NCBI GenBank assembly: GCA_036852015.1 | Contig: JAANDG010001200.1 | Coordinates: 82,489 to 146,488 of the forward strand | Origin: Pelodera strongyloides | Lineage: Eukaryota > Nematoda > Chromadorea > Rhabditida > Rhabditidae | DNA: 64,000 bases | Direction: 5' to 3' | Notes under the pieces: generated by a model | The model's input: the letters and a program-made list of their open reading frames with translations, nothing else | What the model was told of the DNA's origin: nothing | Databases searched by the model: none | Made by a program: the position numbers and the translations under genes | Part shown: one piece after another, positions 52,631 to 61,160 of the stretch | How positions within the stretch are numbered: position 1 is the stretch's first letter | Layout of the letters: every line of letters starts with the position of its first letter

Positions 52631-53221
52631 AACTACCCACGGCAATCTGCCTTTTCCAACAATAAGTATACACATTCCGGCCGCTCTCTATTCATCTGGC
52701 TCATTTGCATATTCTTGCAAAGCTGTGCCGGTGTGCATATTTTGGGCTATTAGGTGACCCCAACACTCCTAGATGACCCGATACACCAGTAGGGGGTCCT
52801 CAGACTATGTTATCTTGAGTATTAAGGTGACAAATGCGGGAAAATGGTACAAAAAATGGTGCTCACCAATTGAGAGCATTGACGGCGAGAGAGGTACCAA
52901 TGCGAAATATCACCTCAACGTCGGAGGCAGCTAGACACTACCCTGGCCATGGTGCCACAAGTCTCCGCCCATTTTTCATCTGATTCTCTCGTAAGTACCT
53001 GATACCTAGTCACCTTTACCGTCTGGGTAGGTATCTCTCGTAAGTCCACCTGGTATCTCCCGATGTTTCCGTACCTTAGGCAATCTGTCCTCATTGCTCT
53101 TGCGTAACTTTACCAAGTGACGTGCGCAATACTCAGATTACTGTATTCGATTGTCCAGGCTTTAGAATCGACCACCTTGCCTGAGGCTAAGTACTCAGAC
53201 GCAATAGCTTACGTAACCAAC

Positions 53222-53287
53222 ACGGACACCTGATCCGTTAAGCTAACAAGGGCGACAAGCGTATCTATTAGTTACGCTTGCTTTGTA
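53222..53287. repeat. 66-bp repeat, inverse of 48,102-48,167
   Basis: Exact inverse of the segment in the last fozi-1 intron. It lies about 140 bases upstream of the bZIP start codon. Confidence 0.8.
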
Positions 53288-53427
53288 ATTGATAGTTTGC
53301 ATAGTTACCTAACACATTCACATTAAGACTTTTGGTTTTGGTTTTTGAATTCCCGGGCTTTTGAAAATAAGATAAGAAAAACTAAAAGGGGTCTAAATTC
53401 CAAAAGTTAATAATAAAATAAGTAATA

Positions 53428-55065
53428 ATGATTCCTGCGACATATCCTATGCATCACTTCGCCGATCAAAGCTTCCAAAGTATTCAAAATCTACAAAATC
53501 CGTTCTTCCAAGGATATGGGTCAGTTTGCATTGCTTATATTGTATTTATTTGTTTTCCGGTCGTTTACATATTTTGTTACCAAAGAAAAGCGGTCGTGCG
53601 TTACTGCCCAGTACTATGATGTGATTGTTACCGATACTTCTCGGTTCAAAATAAGTTACTACCTACAATACCGAGTGCTATTGGTGGTGTTCTAGAAGTT
53701 TTCCTCGATTAAATATGAGTGTATACAGTATACTTGCTGTGCAAAGCAATGTTATCAACATAGATTATTGCCAGCTGGAAGCTGGACAGCTCCCTTTATT
53801 TAGAGTTTTTGTGGCGGGATGCTTTTTACTCTTTAGGCATGTAGCCACTGTAGAAGTAGAGAGTACAGTAACCAGTCCCATAAGACATTCGAAAACAAAC
53901 TCCCAACTCAATTATCTAATGACTCCTAGCACATCGAGTTTGTGAGGCTAGAAACTAACGGGTTCATCTGGTAACTTGTCCTCAGGGCCCTGACAGATGG
54001 GCACAAAATCTGCGTTCACACTCGATCATTCTTATTTCTCCTTAATCACAATCTTTCTATCTTTGTTGGTCCACCCCTATTCAGCTATTAGTTGAAATAT
54101 TGTATTCTATTATAATTTATAATTACTGTTCTCAAAACAAATATGGCTCGCCTGAAGGCCACTGAGAAGCAAAAATATTCTCTCGTTAGGCAAGTTGGCA
54201 GGTATTGTAAATTTTTCAATATTTCCAAGCGAAAGACCGTAAATTTTGACCACTGTGTTACAATATATGTAAGCTATAGATAGCAGCGGGCACTATGTCC
54301 GCTAAAAACCCTTTATACCGTATCTCTAATCCAATTAATCAATAATCAATGAACACTTTACTCCTCTATTTAGAAACATGCACTATGCCACTCCGGTACA
54401 GTACCCTCCGACCCTTCCCAAGTCGGAGTCTTGCAGTCCTTCGGATGAGTCATCACCTACGTCATCAAGAAGGTTCAGATCAGAGGAGGACGCTCTGAGG
54501 TAAGACTACAAACTATATACTATAAAATTTAAGTAAACCACCTTTGCTATCCTAGACTACAAAATATAGACTATAAAATTAAAGTAAACCATCTTTGCTA
54601 TCTTACTGTAGTCAAATATGAAGTCCGCTGAGTTGATAGTGGCGTGTCATAAAGAAAAGTTTATCAGTTGTTATCAATAGCATGCATATTTATTGATAGC
54701 AGTGACTGGTATCCAGGAAATGCATAATATCTGACCGAGTGCTCGTGATTCAATGCCCATTGATATAACAAGTATTGGTATCCGATTTACGATTAGCAAA
54801 AGGACGCGCGCGGATTGAGTTTTTACTTTCGTTCCGTTTGTACGTGAGGGAAATACCAACTCGTTCCCAATATGTAGCGGTTGTTGGAGGTACCTAGGAG
54901 TTACCAAACCTTGTGATTACTCACTAATCGCTAATCGGGACCAATTTCAGATACCGAGAAAAAAGGTCGCGGAATAACGAAGCGGCCAAGAAGTCTCGAC
55001 TCAACAGAAAACACCGAGAAAAGGAACTTCAGGACAGGGTGACCATATTGAGATCACTTATTTGA
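53428..55065 (+). CDS. bZIP transcription factor, 3' end lost at the chimeric junction
   Basis: Three exons in matching phases: 53,428-53,519, 54,374-54,499 and 54,951 to about 55,038-55,065. The N-terminus (MIPATYPMHHFADQSF) and a Ser/Pro-rich middle (SPSDESSPTSSRR) lead into a basic region RYREKRSRNNEAAKKSRLNR with the invariant N-X2-A-X2-S-R pattern of bZIP proteins. The leucine zipper starts (KELQDRVTIL) but after about one and a half heptads meets a stop at 55,063. A functional zipper needs four to five heptads, so either the true exon ends at a weak donor at 55,039 (AGG/GTGACC) with the rest of the gene missing, or the foreign sequence starts inside the zipper. As drawn it is 110 codons. 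It resembles CES-2/C/EBP-type nematode bZIPs but I cannot name the orthologue. Confidence 0.75.
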
Positions 55066-55083
55066 GTTTTTGGTTATAAATTG
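55051..55083. other. nematode/bacterial junction
   Basis: Upstream the sequence is a nematode bZIP exon; downstream, from 55,080, it reads as the end of a bacterial protein and then an operon. The bacterial frame has a stop at 55,077-55,079, and the bZIP frame loses its pattern after about 55,050, so the switch lies between. No transposon end, repeat or microhomology of note is visible. Confidence 0.8.
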
Positions 55084-55232
55084 ATTATATACTTGGGAAG
55101 TGCGGTATTGAACATGCGCCCAGAAAATTTGCAAATGGCAACGATATTTATAGACTTGAGATTGATTTACTTAAAAAGGCAAGGATTAAAGCAGGAAAAA
55201 TAGAAGCAAGAACAATAAGAAAAAACTTGTAA
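55080..55232 (+). CDS. C-terminal fragment of an unidentified bacterial protein
   Basis: An open frame of 50 codons without a start, running from the junction to TAA at 55,230-55,232. It ends in a Lys/Arg-rich tail (LLKKARIKAGKIEARTIRKN). It sits 32 bases upstream of the first complete waa gene and in the same direction, where waaP or waaS would be expected in known core loci. I do not recognise it firmly. The 5' part is missing because of the chimeric join. Confidence 0.5.
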   Translation: MDYILGKCGIEHAPRKFANGNDIYRLEIDLLKKARIKAGKIEARTIRKNL

Positions 55233-55264
55233 ATAGTATTTTATTACAAAAAGGGATTCTAAAA

Positions 55265-56245
55265 TTGTTGAAATATAGAAACTTCGTTGCTAAGAAGAAA
55301 AATTTATACCAAAACGAAGTGTCGTATGTTAAAAATTTACATATTGCACTATGCTTTGACCGTGAATTCATAATGCCAGCGGGTGTTGCATTATATTCAA
55401 TTATATCCAACAATAGACATATTAACCTTCATTTTCACCTTCTTATATCAGGCATAGAAGAAAAGGAGTGTTCAGCTTTTTACGAACTAGAAGGTCCTAA
55501 TACATCAATATCTGTATATTATATAACTGATAAATTTGACATTAATCCGGATACATTAGTTCTTGGTATTCCTTTATCAACATGTTTACGTTTTTTAATC
55601 CCAGAAGTTATTGATGATAAAATAAATAAGATACTTTATCTTGACTGTGATGTCATATGTAATGGTCCTTTAGATGAACTGGTTGATTATAATTTAAATG
55701 CTGATATTGCATGTGTAATTCCAGATTCGCCAGAAATGCAAGAACGTGTAAAAAAATTAGACTATGGCATTGAGTTTATTAATTATTTTAATGCCGGGGT
55801 TATGTTTATTAATACCAGCGAATGGAAAAAAAATAATATAACACAAAAAGCGTTAGAAATGATCAACAGTGGAAAAGTATATAGGTATGCAGATCAGGAT
55901 GTGCTCAATATTTTACTTAATGGACGAGTGCATTACCTTGATAAGAAGTACAATAATAAGACAACATTGTCAGTACGATGTGATGAAGAACAAAAAAACT
56001 TGCCCAACACAATTATAATGCATTATGTTACCCAGAATAAACCATGGTACAAAATATTTAGAGCACAAAATTTTGATCATTATTTTTCAAATTCTCCTTG
56101 GAAGAACCATAAAAGAAATCTAGCTCCATCATCAAGTGAGATTAGGTTAAAGTCTAAAGTTTTTTGGCTAGAAGGAAAATATTGTAAAGCCATTTCTTAT
56201 TATTATAAGTATTTACTTGTTAAATTATTTGGCTTAAAGATTTAG
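55265..56245 (+). CDS. GT8-family LPS core glycosyltransferase (extra member)
   Basis: 326 codons with a TTG start at 55,265 (TTG at 55,268 is equally possible), 9-12 bases after AAAAAGGGA, a good ribosome binding site. It is a glycosyltransferase family 8 protein of the WaaI/WaaJ type: the N-terminal LHIALCFDREFIMPAGVALY strand-helix, the metal-binding LYLDCDVICNG (DxD as Asp-Cys-Asp), FNAGVMFINTSEW, YADQDVLNILL, and the C-terminal HYVTQNKPWYK. Such enzymes add glucose or galactose from UDP-sugars to the outer core at the inner face of the cytoplasmic membrane. Salmonella and E. coli K-12 have no GT8 gene directly before waaB, so this is an additional transferase whose sugar and acceptor cannot be told from sequence. 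Confidence 0.75.
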   Translation: MLKYRNFVAKKKNLYQNEVSYVKNLHIALCFDREFIMPAGVALYSIISNNRHINLHFHLLISGIEEKECSAFYELEGPNTSISVYYITDKFDINPDTLVLGIPLSTCLRFLIPEVIDDKINKILYLDCDVICNGPLDELVDYNLNADIACVIPDSPEMQERVKKLDYGIEFINYFNAGVMFINTSEWKKNNITQKALEMINSGKVYRYADQDVLNILLNGRVHYLDKKYNNKTTLSVRCDEEQKNLPNTIIMHYVTQNKPWYKIFRAQNFDHYFSNSPWKNHKRNLAPSSSEIRLKSKVFWLEGKYCKAISYYYKYLLVKLFGLKI

Positions 56246-56258
56246 CTGGAATGAAATT

Positions 56259-57338
56259 ATGAAAATAGCCTTTATTGGCGAAGCTGTTTCTGGATTTGGC
56301 GGCATGGAAACAGTCATTCGTGATGTTATTACTACCTTCAGGCAACAACATATCCAAAGTGAAATTTTTTTCTTTTGTCGTAATGACAAAATGGATAAGG
56401 GATGGCTGGAAGGTATTAAGTACTCGTGTTCATTTTCCAATATTCGCTTAGGTTTTTTGCGTCGCGCGAAACATATTCATGCTTTAAGCAAATGGCTTCA
56501 TGATTATCAGCCAGATGTTGTTATTTGTATTGACGTGATCTCGTGTTTGTATGCGGCCAAAGCTCGTAAAAAATCGGGGATTGATGTACCTGTATTTTCA
56601 TGGCCGCATTTTTCTTTAGATCATAAAAAACATGCCGAATATATCACCTGTGCCGACTATCATTTAGCCATCAGCTCTGGTATTAAACAGCAAATGATTA
56701 GCCGGGGTGTACCAGAATCGACAATAAACGTTATTTTTAATCCCGTTGAGGCGAAAAATTCAGTCATTCCTGCACCCGGGGAAGGCGAAACGGCAACATT
56801 CATTTATGTTGGGCGCATGAAATTTGAAGGCCAAAAGCGCGTAAAAGATCTGCTTGATGGCTTATCACAAGTGCAAGGTAACTGGAAACTTCATGTATTG
56901 GGAGATGGCTCCGATTTCGAAAAATGCCAGGCTTATGGTAGAGGATTAAATATTGATGATCGAATTGTCTGGTATGGTTGGCAACAACATCCCTGGAAAT
57001 TAGTTCAGCAAGATATTAAAAAAGTGAGTGCATTATTACTCACGTCATCTTTTGAAGGTTTCCCAATGACTCTACTTGAAGCCTTGTCGTGGGGGATCCC
57101 TTGTATCAGTGCAGATTGTGTCTCCGGGCCTGTTGATATCATTCAGCCTGATGTTAATGGTCATTTATATCAACCGGGGGATATGACCGGTTTTGTTGCT
57201 CTTCTCAATAAATACATAGCCGGTGAAATTCACATCGCACATGAAAAAATTCCGGCGTCGATCGATAAATTTTATCAACCGAAATATTACGACAGATTGC
57301 AAAAGATAATTATTTCTGTTATTTCCCGGAGGAAATAA
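56259..57338 (+). CDS. waaB: WaaB, UDP-galactose:LPS 1,6-galactosyltransferase
   Basis: 359 codons, the usual WaaB length. It is a GT-B fold glycosyltransferase of family 4. The start MKIAFIGEAVSGFGGMETVI and the block VFSWPHFSLDHKKHAEYIT are characteristic of WaaB. FIYVGRMKFEGQKRVKDLLD begins the C-terminal nucleotide-sugar domain, and SSFEGFPMTLLEALSWGIPC holds the E-X7-E motif. In Salmonella and E. coli it adds the branching galactose in alpha-1,6 linkage to the first outer-core glucose. The stop codon TAA shares its last base with the ATG of the next gene, so translation is probably coupled. Confidence 0.92.
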   Translation: MKIAFIGEAVSGFGGMETVIRDVITTFRQQHIQSEIFFFCRNDKMDKGWLEGIKYSCSFSNIRLGFLRRAKHIHALSKWLHDYQPDVVICIDVISCLYAAKARKKSGIDVPVFSWPHFSLDHKKHAEYITCADYHLAISSGIKQQMISRGVPESTINVIFNPVEAKNSVIPAPGEGETATFIYVGRMKFEGQKRVKDLLDGLSQVQGNWKLHVLGDGSDFEKCQAYGRGLNIDDRIVWYGWQQHPWKLVQQDIKKVSALLLTSSFEGFPMTLLEALSWGIPCISADCVSGPVDIIQPDVNGHLYQPGDMTGFVALLNKYIAGEIHIAHEKIPASIDKFYQPKYYDRLQKIIISVISRRK

Positions 57339-58357
57339 TGCAGCAGGTTTTTTTCCAGGAGACTGAGTTTCTCAATTCGGTTATTGATTATAATCATAAA
57401 ATAGAAGCAGAAAATCTTTGTCTGGATATTGCTTATGGGACTGACAAAAATTTTCTTTTTGGATGCGGAATATCGATTGCTTCAATATTAAAATATAATG
57501 AAGGAAATCAATTATGCTTTCATATTTTTACTGATTATTTCGGTGATGACGATCGCAAATATTTTGATGCCCTGGCCAGGCAATATAAAACAAGAATTAA
57601 GATATATTTAATTAATGGTGATCGACTCCGTTCATTACCCTGCACCAAGAACTGGACTCATGCTATTTATTTTCGTTTTGTTATCGCCGATTACTTTTTT
57701 AATAAAGCACCCAAAGTTCTTTATCTGGATGCAGATATTATTTGTCAGGGAACTATAGAACCACTTATCAATTACACGTTTTCTGAACATACAGTCGCAA
57801 TGGTTGTTACAGAAGGACAAAAAGACTGGTGGGCAAAACGTGCTCATTCGTTAGGTGTTGCTGGGATTGCTAATGGTTACTTTAACTCCGGTTTTTTACT
57901 GATTAATACTAATCAATGGACGAATGAGCGGGTTTCTGCACGGGCCATTGCAATGTTAAGTGATCCAGAGATAGTCAAAAAAATAACACATCCTGATCAG
58001 GATGTATTAAATATGTTATTGGCAGACAAACTTGTTTATGCTGATATTAAATATAACACTCAGTTTAGTTTAAATTATCAACTAAAAGAAAGTTTTAAAA
58101 ACCCAGTAACTAACGATACAGTTTTTATTCATTATATTGGTCCAACTAAACCCTGGCATGACTGGGCCTGGGATTATCCAATATCACAAGCTTTTATGGC
58201 GGCAAAAAATGCTTCACCATGGAAGGATACTGCGTTATTGAAACCGGTTAATAGTAATCAATTAAGATACAGTGCTAAACATATGTTGAAAAAAAAGCAA
58301 TATATCAAAGGATTTGGCAACTATCTTTTGTATTTTATAAAAAAGCTAAAGCATTAA
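57338..58357 (+). CDS. waaI: WaaI (WaaO), outer-core GT8 glycosyltransferase
   Basis: 339 codons, starting at the ATG that overlaps the waaB stop by one base. GT8 features in order: IAYGTDKNFLFGCGISIASI, the DxD motif LYLDADIICQG, NGYFNSGFLLINTNQW, HPDQDVLNMLL and HYIGPTKPWHDW. The C-terminal tail with LRYSAKHMLKKKQYIKG is typical of WaaI/WaaO. In Salmonella WaaI adds the alpha-1,3-galactose; the E. coli K-12/R2 counterpart WaaO adds glucose. Sequence alone does not settle the sugar, so the symbol follows the locus order. Confidence 0.88.
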   Translation: MQQVFFQETEFLNSVIDYNHKIEAENLCLDIAYGTDKNFLFGCGISIASILKYNEGNQLCFHIFTDYFGDDDRKYFDALARQYKTRIKIYLINGDRLRSLPCTKNWTHAIYFRFVIADYFFNKAPKVLYLDADIICQGTIEPLINYTFSEHTVAMVVTEGQKDWWAKRAHSLGVAGIANGYFNSGFLLINTNQWTNERVSARAIAMLSDPEIVKKITHPDQDVLNMLLADKLVYADIKYNTQFSLNYQLKESFKNPVTNDTVFIHYIGPTKPWHDWAWDYPISQAFMAAKNASPWKDTALLKPVNSNQLRYSAKHMLKKKQYIKGFGNYLLYFIKKLKH

Positions 58358-58368
58358 TACTGATAATC

Positions 58369-58494
58369 TATACTCTAAATAATTCGAGTTGCAGGACAAA
58401 AAGCCAGTGGCGTTTTGAGGAACGCTTGCGTTGGCCCTGAAATGCCGAGTAACTCGCCGATGCAGCACATGCAACTTGAAGTATAACGAGTATA
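58369..58494. repeat. enterobacterial intergenic repeat with terminal inverted repeats
   Basis: The left end TATACTCTAAATAATTCGAG then TTGCAG pairs with the right end CATGCAACTTGAAGTATAAC then GAGTATA. Palindromic MITE-like repeats of this type, about 125-150 bp with these ends, are common between genes in Enterobacterales. It fills nearly the whole 163-base gap between waaI and waaJ and could fold in the transcript. Confidence 0.75.
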
Positions 58495-58520
58495 TAAAGT
58501 AATGATATAAGGATAGCCTT

Positions 58521-59537
58521 GTGAACTCATTTCCTGCCATAGAGATAGATAAAGTTAAAGCCTGGGATTTTAGGCTTATTGATGAAAATACTGCTGAAAG
58601 TTTAAATGTTGCCTATGGTGTCGATTCCAATTATCTTGATGGTGTAGGTGTTTCCATTACTTCAATTGTCATTAATAATCGACATGTTAATCTTGATTTT
58701 TATATTATTGCTGATGTTTATAACGACGATTTCTTTCAAAAAGTTGAGAAACTTGCTGAGCAATACCAATTAAGAATCACACTTTATAGAATAAATACTG
58801 ATAATCTTCAGTGCCTGCCTTGTACACAAGTCTGGTCAAGAGCAATGTACTTCCGTTTATTTGCTTTTCAATTATTGGGAGTAACACTTAATCGTTTGCT
58901 TTATCTTGATGCCGATGTAGTTTGTAAGGGAAATATTAGTCAACTATTGCATTTAGAGTTTAATGGAGCGGTGGCTGCAGTAGTCAGGGATGTAGACCCA
59001 ATGCAGGAAAAGGCGGTAGTCAGATTATCTGATCCTGAACTTCGGGGGCAGTATTTTAATTCTGGTGTCGTTTACTTAGACCTAAAAAAATGGACAGAAG
59101 CAAAACTAACCGAAAAAGCACTGTCTATTCTTATGAGTAAAGATAGTATTTATAAGTATCCTGACCAGGACGTTATGAATGTCCTACTAAAAGGGATGAC
59201 AATATTCCTGCCACGTGAGTTCAATACTATATATACAATAAAAAGTGAGTTAAAAGATAAAACGCATCAAAAATATAAAGAGTTGATAAAAGAGGATACT
59301 CTTCTTATTCATTATACTGGGGCCACCAAGCCGTGGCACAAATGGGCAATTTATCCATCGGTAAAATACTATAAAATAGCTTTAGAAAGATCCCCCTGGA
59401 AAGATGACTCACCACGAGATGCAAAATCAATTATTGAATTCAAAAAAAGATATAAACATCTGTTAGTGCAACATCATTATATCTCAGGACTCATTGCAGG
59501 AGTGTGTTATCTTTGCCGAAAATATTACCGTAAATAA
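58521..59537 (+). CDS. waaJ: WaaJ (WaaR), outer-core GT8 glucosyltransferase
   Basis: 338 codons from a GTG at 58,521, with AAGGA 8 bases upstream. The N-terminus after the start (NSFPAIEIDKVKAWDFRL) is the WaaJ/WaaR signature. GT8 motifs: LNVAYGVDSNYLDGVGVSIT, LYLDADVVCKG, GQYFNSGVVYLDLKKW, YPDQDVMNVLLKG and HYTGATKPWHKWAIYPSVKY. The product adds the alpha-1,2-linked glucose that extends the outer core. It is separated from waaI by the intergenic repeat but has the same orientation, and most likely belongs to the same transcript. Confidence 0.9.
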   Translation: MNSFPAIEIDKVKAWDFRLIDENTAESLNVAYGVDSNYLDGVGVSITSIVINNRHVNLDFYIIADVYNDDFFQKVEKLAEQYQLRITLYRINTDNLQCLPCTQVWSRAMYFRLFAFQLLGVTLNRLLYLDADVVCKGNISQLLHLEFNGAVAAVVRDVDPMQEKAVVRLSDPELRGQYFNSGVVYLDLKKWTEAKLTEKALSILMSKDSIYKYPDQDVMNVLLKGMTIFLPREFNTIYTIKSELKDKTHQKYKELIKEDTLLIHYTGATKPWHKWAIYPSVKYYKIALERSPWKDDSPRDAKSIIEFKKRYKHLLVQHHYISGLIAGVCYLCRKYYRK

Positions 59538-59554
59538 CATTTAACTGGTTTAAC

Positions 59555-60253
59555 ATGATTCAGAAGAATAAAATCAAAGATTTAGTTGTTTTTACCGATG
59601 AAAATAACTCAAAGTATCTCAATGTATTAAATGACTTTCTTTCTTATGATATTAATATCATCAAAGTTTTTCGTTCTATAGATGATACAAAAGTCATGCT
59701 TATTGATACCGATTACGGTAAATTGATACTTAAAGTTTTTTCGCCTAAAGTAAAACGCAACGAACGTTTCTTTAAATCTCTTTTAAAGGGAGATTATTAT
59801 GAACGCCTTTTTGAGCATACTCAAAAAGTGCGTAACGAGGGGCTACATTCTCTCAATGATTTTTATTTGTTGGCAGAACGGAAAACATTACGTTTTGTCC
59901 ATACTTATATCATGCTTATCGAATATATCGATGGCGTAGAGTTGTGTGATATCCCCGATATTGATGAAACTTTAAAAAATAAAATTCAACAATCAATTCG
60001 TTCATTACACGAACACGGTATGGTATCTGGTGATCCTCACCGCGGTAATTTTATTATTGAAAATGGTGAAGTACGCATTATTGATCTTTCAGGAAAACGG
60101 GCATCTGCACAACGTAAAGCGAAAGATCGTATTGATTTAGAGCGACATTATGGTATTAAGAATGAGGTTAAAGATCTCGGTTATTATCTTTTAGTTTATC
60201 GTAAAAAAATACGTAATCTTATGCGGCGTTTGAAAGGGAAGCCAGCACGATAA
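59555..60253 (+). CDS. waaY: WaaY, LPS inner-core heptose kinase
   Basis: 232 codons, the standard WaaY length, 17 bases after waaJ. It is a kinase-like fold: LIDTDYGKLILKVF (nucleotide-binding lysine strand), LIEYIDGVELCDIP (hinge), the catalytic loop HGMVSGDPHRGNFIIENG with the catalytic Asp and metal-binding Asn, and VRIIDLSGKR with the metal-binding Asp. WaaY phosphorylates heptose II of the inner core with ATP, normally after WaaP and WaaQ have acted; those two genes are not in the window. The tail is basic (KKIRNLMRRLKGKPAR). Confidence 0.92.
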   Translation: MIQKNKIKDLVVFTDENNSKYLNVLNDFLSYDINIIKVFRSIDDTKVMLIDTDYGKLILKVFSPKVKRNERFFKSLLKGDYYERLFEHTQKVRNEGLHSLNDFYLLAERKTLRFVHTYIMLIEYIDGVELCDIPDIDETLKNKIQQSIRSLHEHGMVSGDPHRGNFIIENGEVRIIDLSGKRASAQRKAKDRIDLERHYGIKNEVKDLGYYLLVYRKKIRNLMRRLKGKPAR

Positions 60254-60324
60254 AGTAAAAGTCTTACATTTAAACGTCTTCGTCAGGACATTTCTATGCG
60301 GAGTTCTTATTTCACAGGTTTATC

Positions 60325-61108
60325 ATGAAGAATATTAGATACATTGACAAAAAAGATGTTGAAAACCTGATAGAAAGTAAAACGTCTGATGATGTTATTA
60401 TTTTTCTTTCCGGCCCCACATCGCAAAAAACACCATTGTCAGTGCTGCAGACAAGGGATGTTATTGCTGTCAATGGTTCTGCACAATATCTATTAAGTCA
60501 TAATATTATTCCCTATATTTATGTACTTACCGATGTTCGCTTTTTACATCAACGGCGTGATGATTTTTATAAATTTAGCCAGAGAAGTCGTTATACCATC
60601 GTAAATGTTGACGTTTATGAACATCCTTCAAAACTGCCTGGTACTACGTTCATTTTACCGCAGAGAAAAAGGTGGATTGATCAAGAAGATCAAGTTTAAT
60701 ATTTTGAGCCGAATTCATAAAGAGCTCCTGATCTCTGTACCTTTTTCTAAAAAAGGTCGTCTGGTTGGCTTTTGCAAGGATATTAACCTCGGTTATTGTT
60801 CATGCCATACCGTTGCTTTTGCTGCAATCCAAATAGCCTATTCGCTGAAGTATGCTCGTATTATCTGTTCAGGCCTTGATTTAACGGGTAGCTGTTCGCG
60901 TTTCTATGATGAAGATAAGAATCCTATGCCCTCAGAGTTGACTCGGGATTTATTCAAAATTTTACCATTTTTCCGTTTTATGCGTGAAAATATAGAAGAT
61001 ATCAATATTTATAATTTATCCGACGATACTGCAATTCAATATGATATTATTCCCTATATGAAAATATCCGAAATTGAAGAGCCGTGTGTTTATGAAAAAA
61101 TAAGCTAA
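60325..61108 (+). pseudogene. waaZ: waaZ (Kdo transfer to inner core), frameshifted
   Basis: Frame 1 runs from the ATG at 60,325 (MKNIRYIDKKDVENLIESKT) to codon 100 and then goes out of frame, ending at 60,697-60,699. The rest of WaaZ (RSFYRREKGGLIKKIKFNIL, FSKKGRLVGFCKDINLGYCS, ICSGLDLTGSCSRFYDEDKN) continues in the frame entered at about 60,623 and ends at 61,108. The break is at 60,622-60,625. The combined length is shorter than intact WaaZ (about 270-285 codons) by one or two dozen bases, and the length is off by 3n+2, so a small deletion between short direct repeats is likelier than a one-base error. WaaZ is needed for the third Kdo in some core types; here it is probably inactive unless the base calls are wrong. 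Confidence 0.88.
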
Positions 61109-61160
61109 TATTTTATATGTGTTTATTACGTGTTATAAATTATATTGGAGTTGGCTAATA

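Larger units (their letters stand above)
49091..53427. other. intergenic DNA between fozi-1 and the bZIP gene
   Basis: No supportable exon. It is AT-rich for the first kilobase after the fozi-1 stop, with an AATAAA at 50,125-50,130 that could be a distal polyadenylation signal (weak). It also holds a GA microsatellite, an imperfect inverted and direct repeat cluster at about 50,874-51,083 (ACAGAAGTAAATGTTGGTG copies), a family A palindrome and one member of the 66-bp inverted pair. Confidence 0.5.

Noticed and set aside
61119..61160. N-terminal extension of WaaK
   Set aside because: The extended start is not ATG and lacks a ribosome binding site; family proteins begin at MIKKI, the ATG at 61,161.
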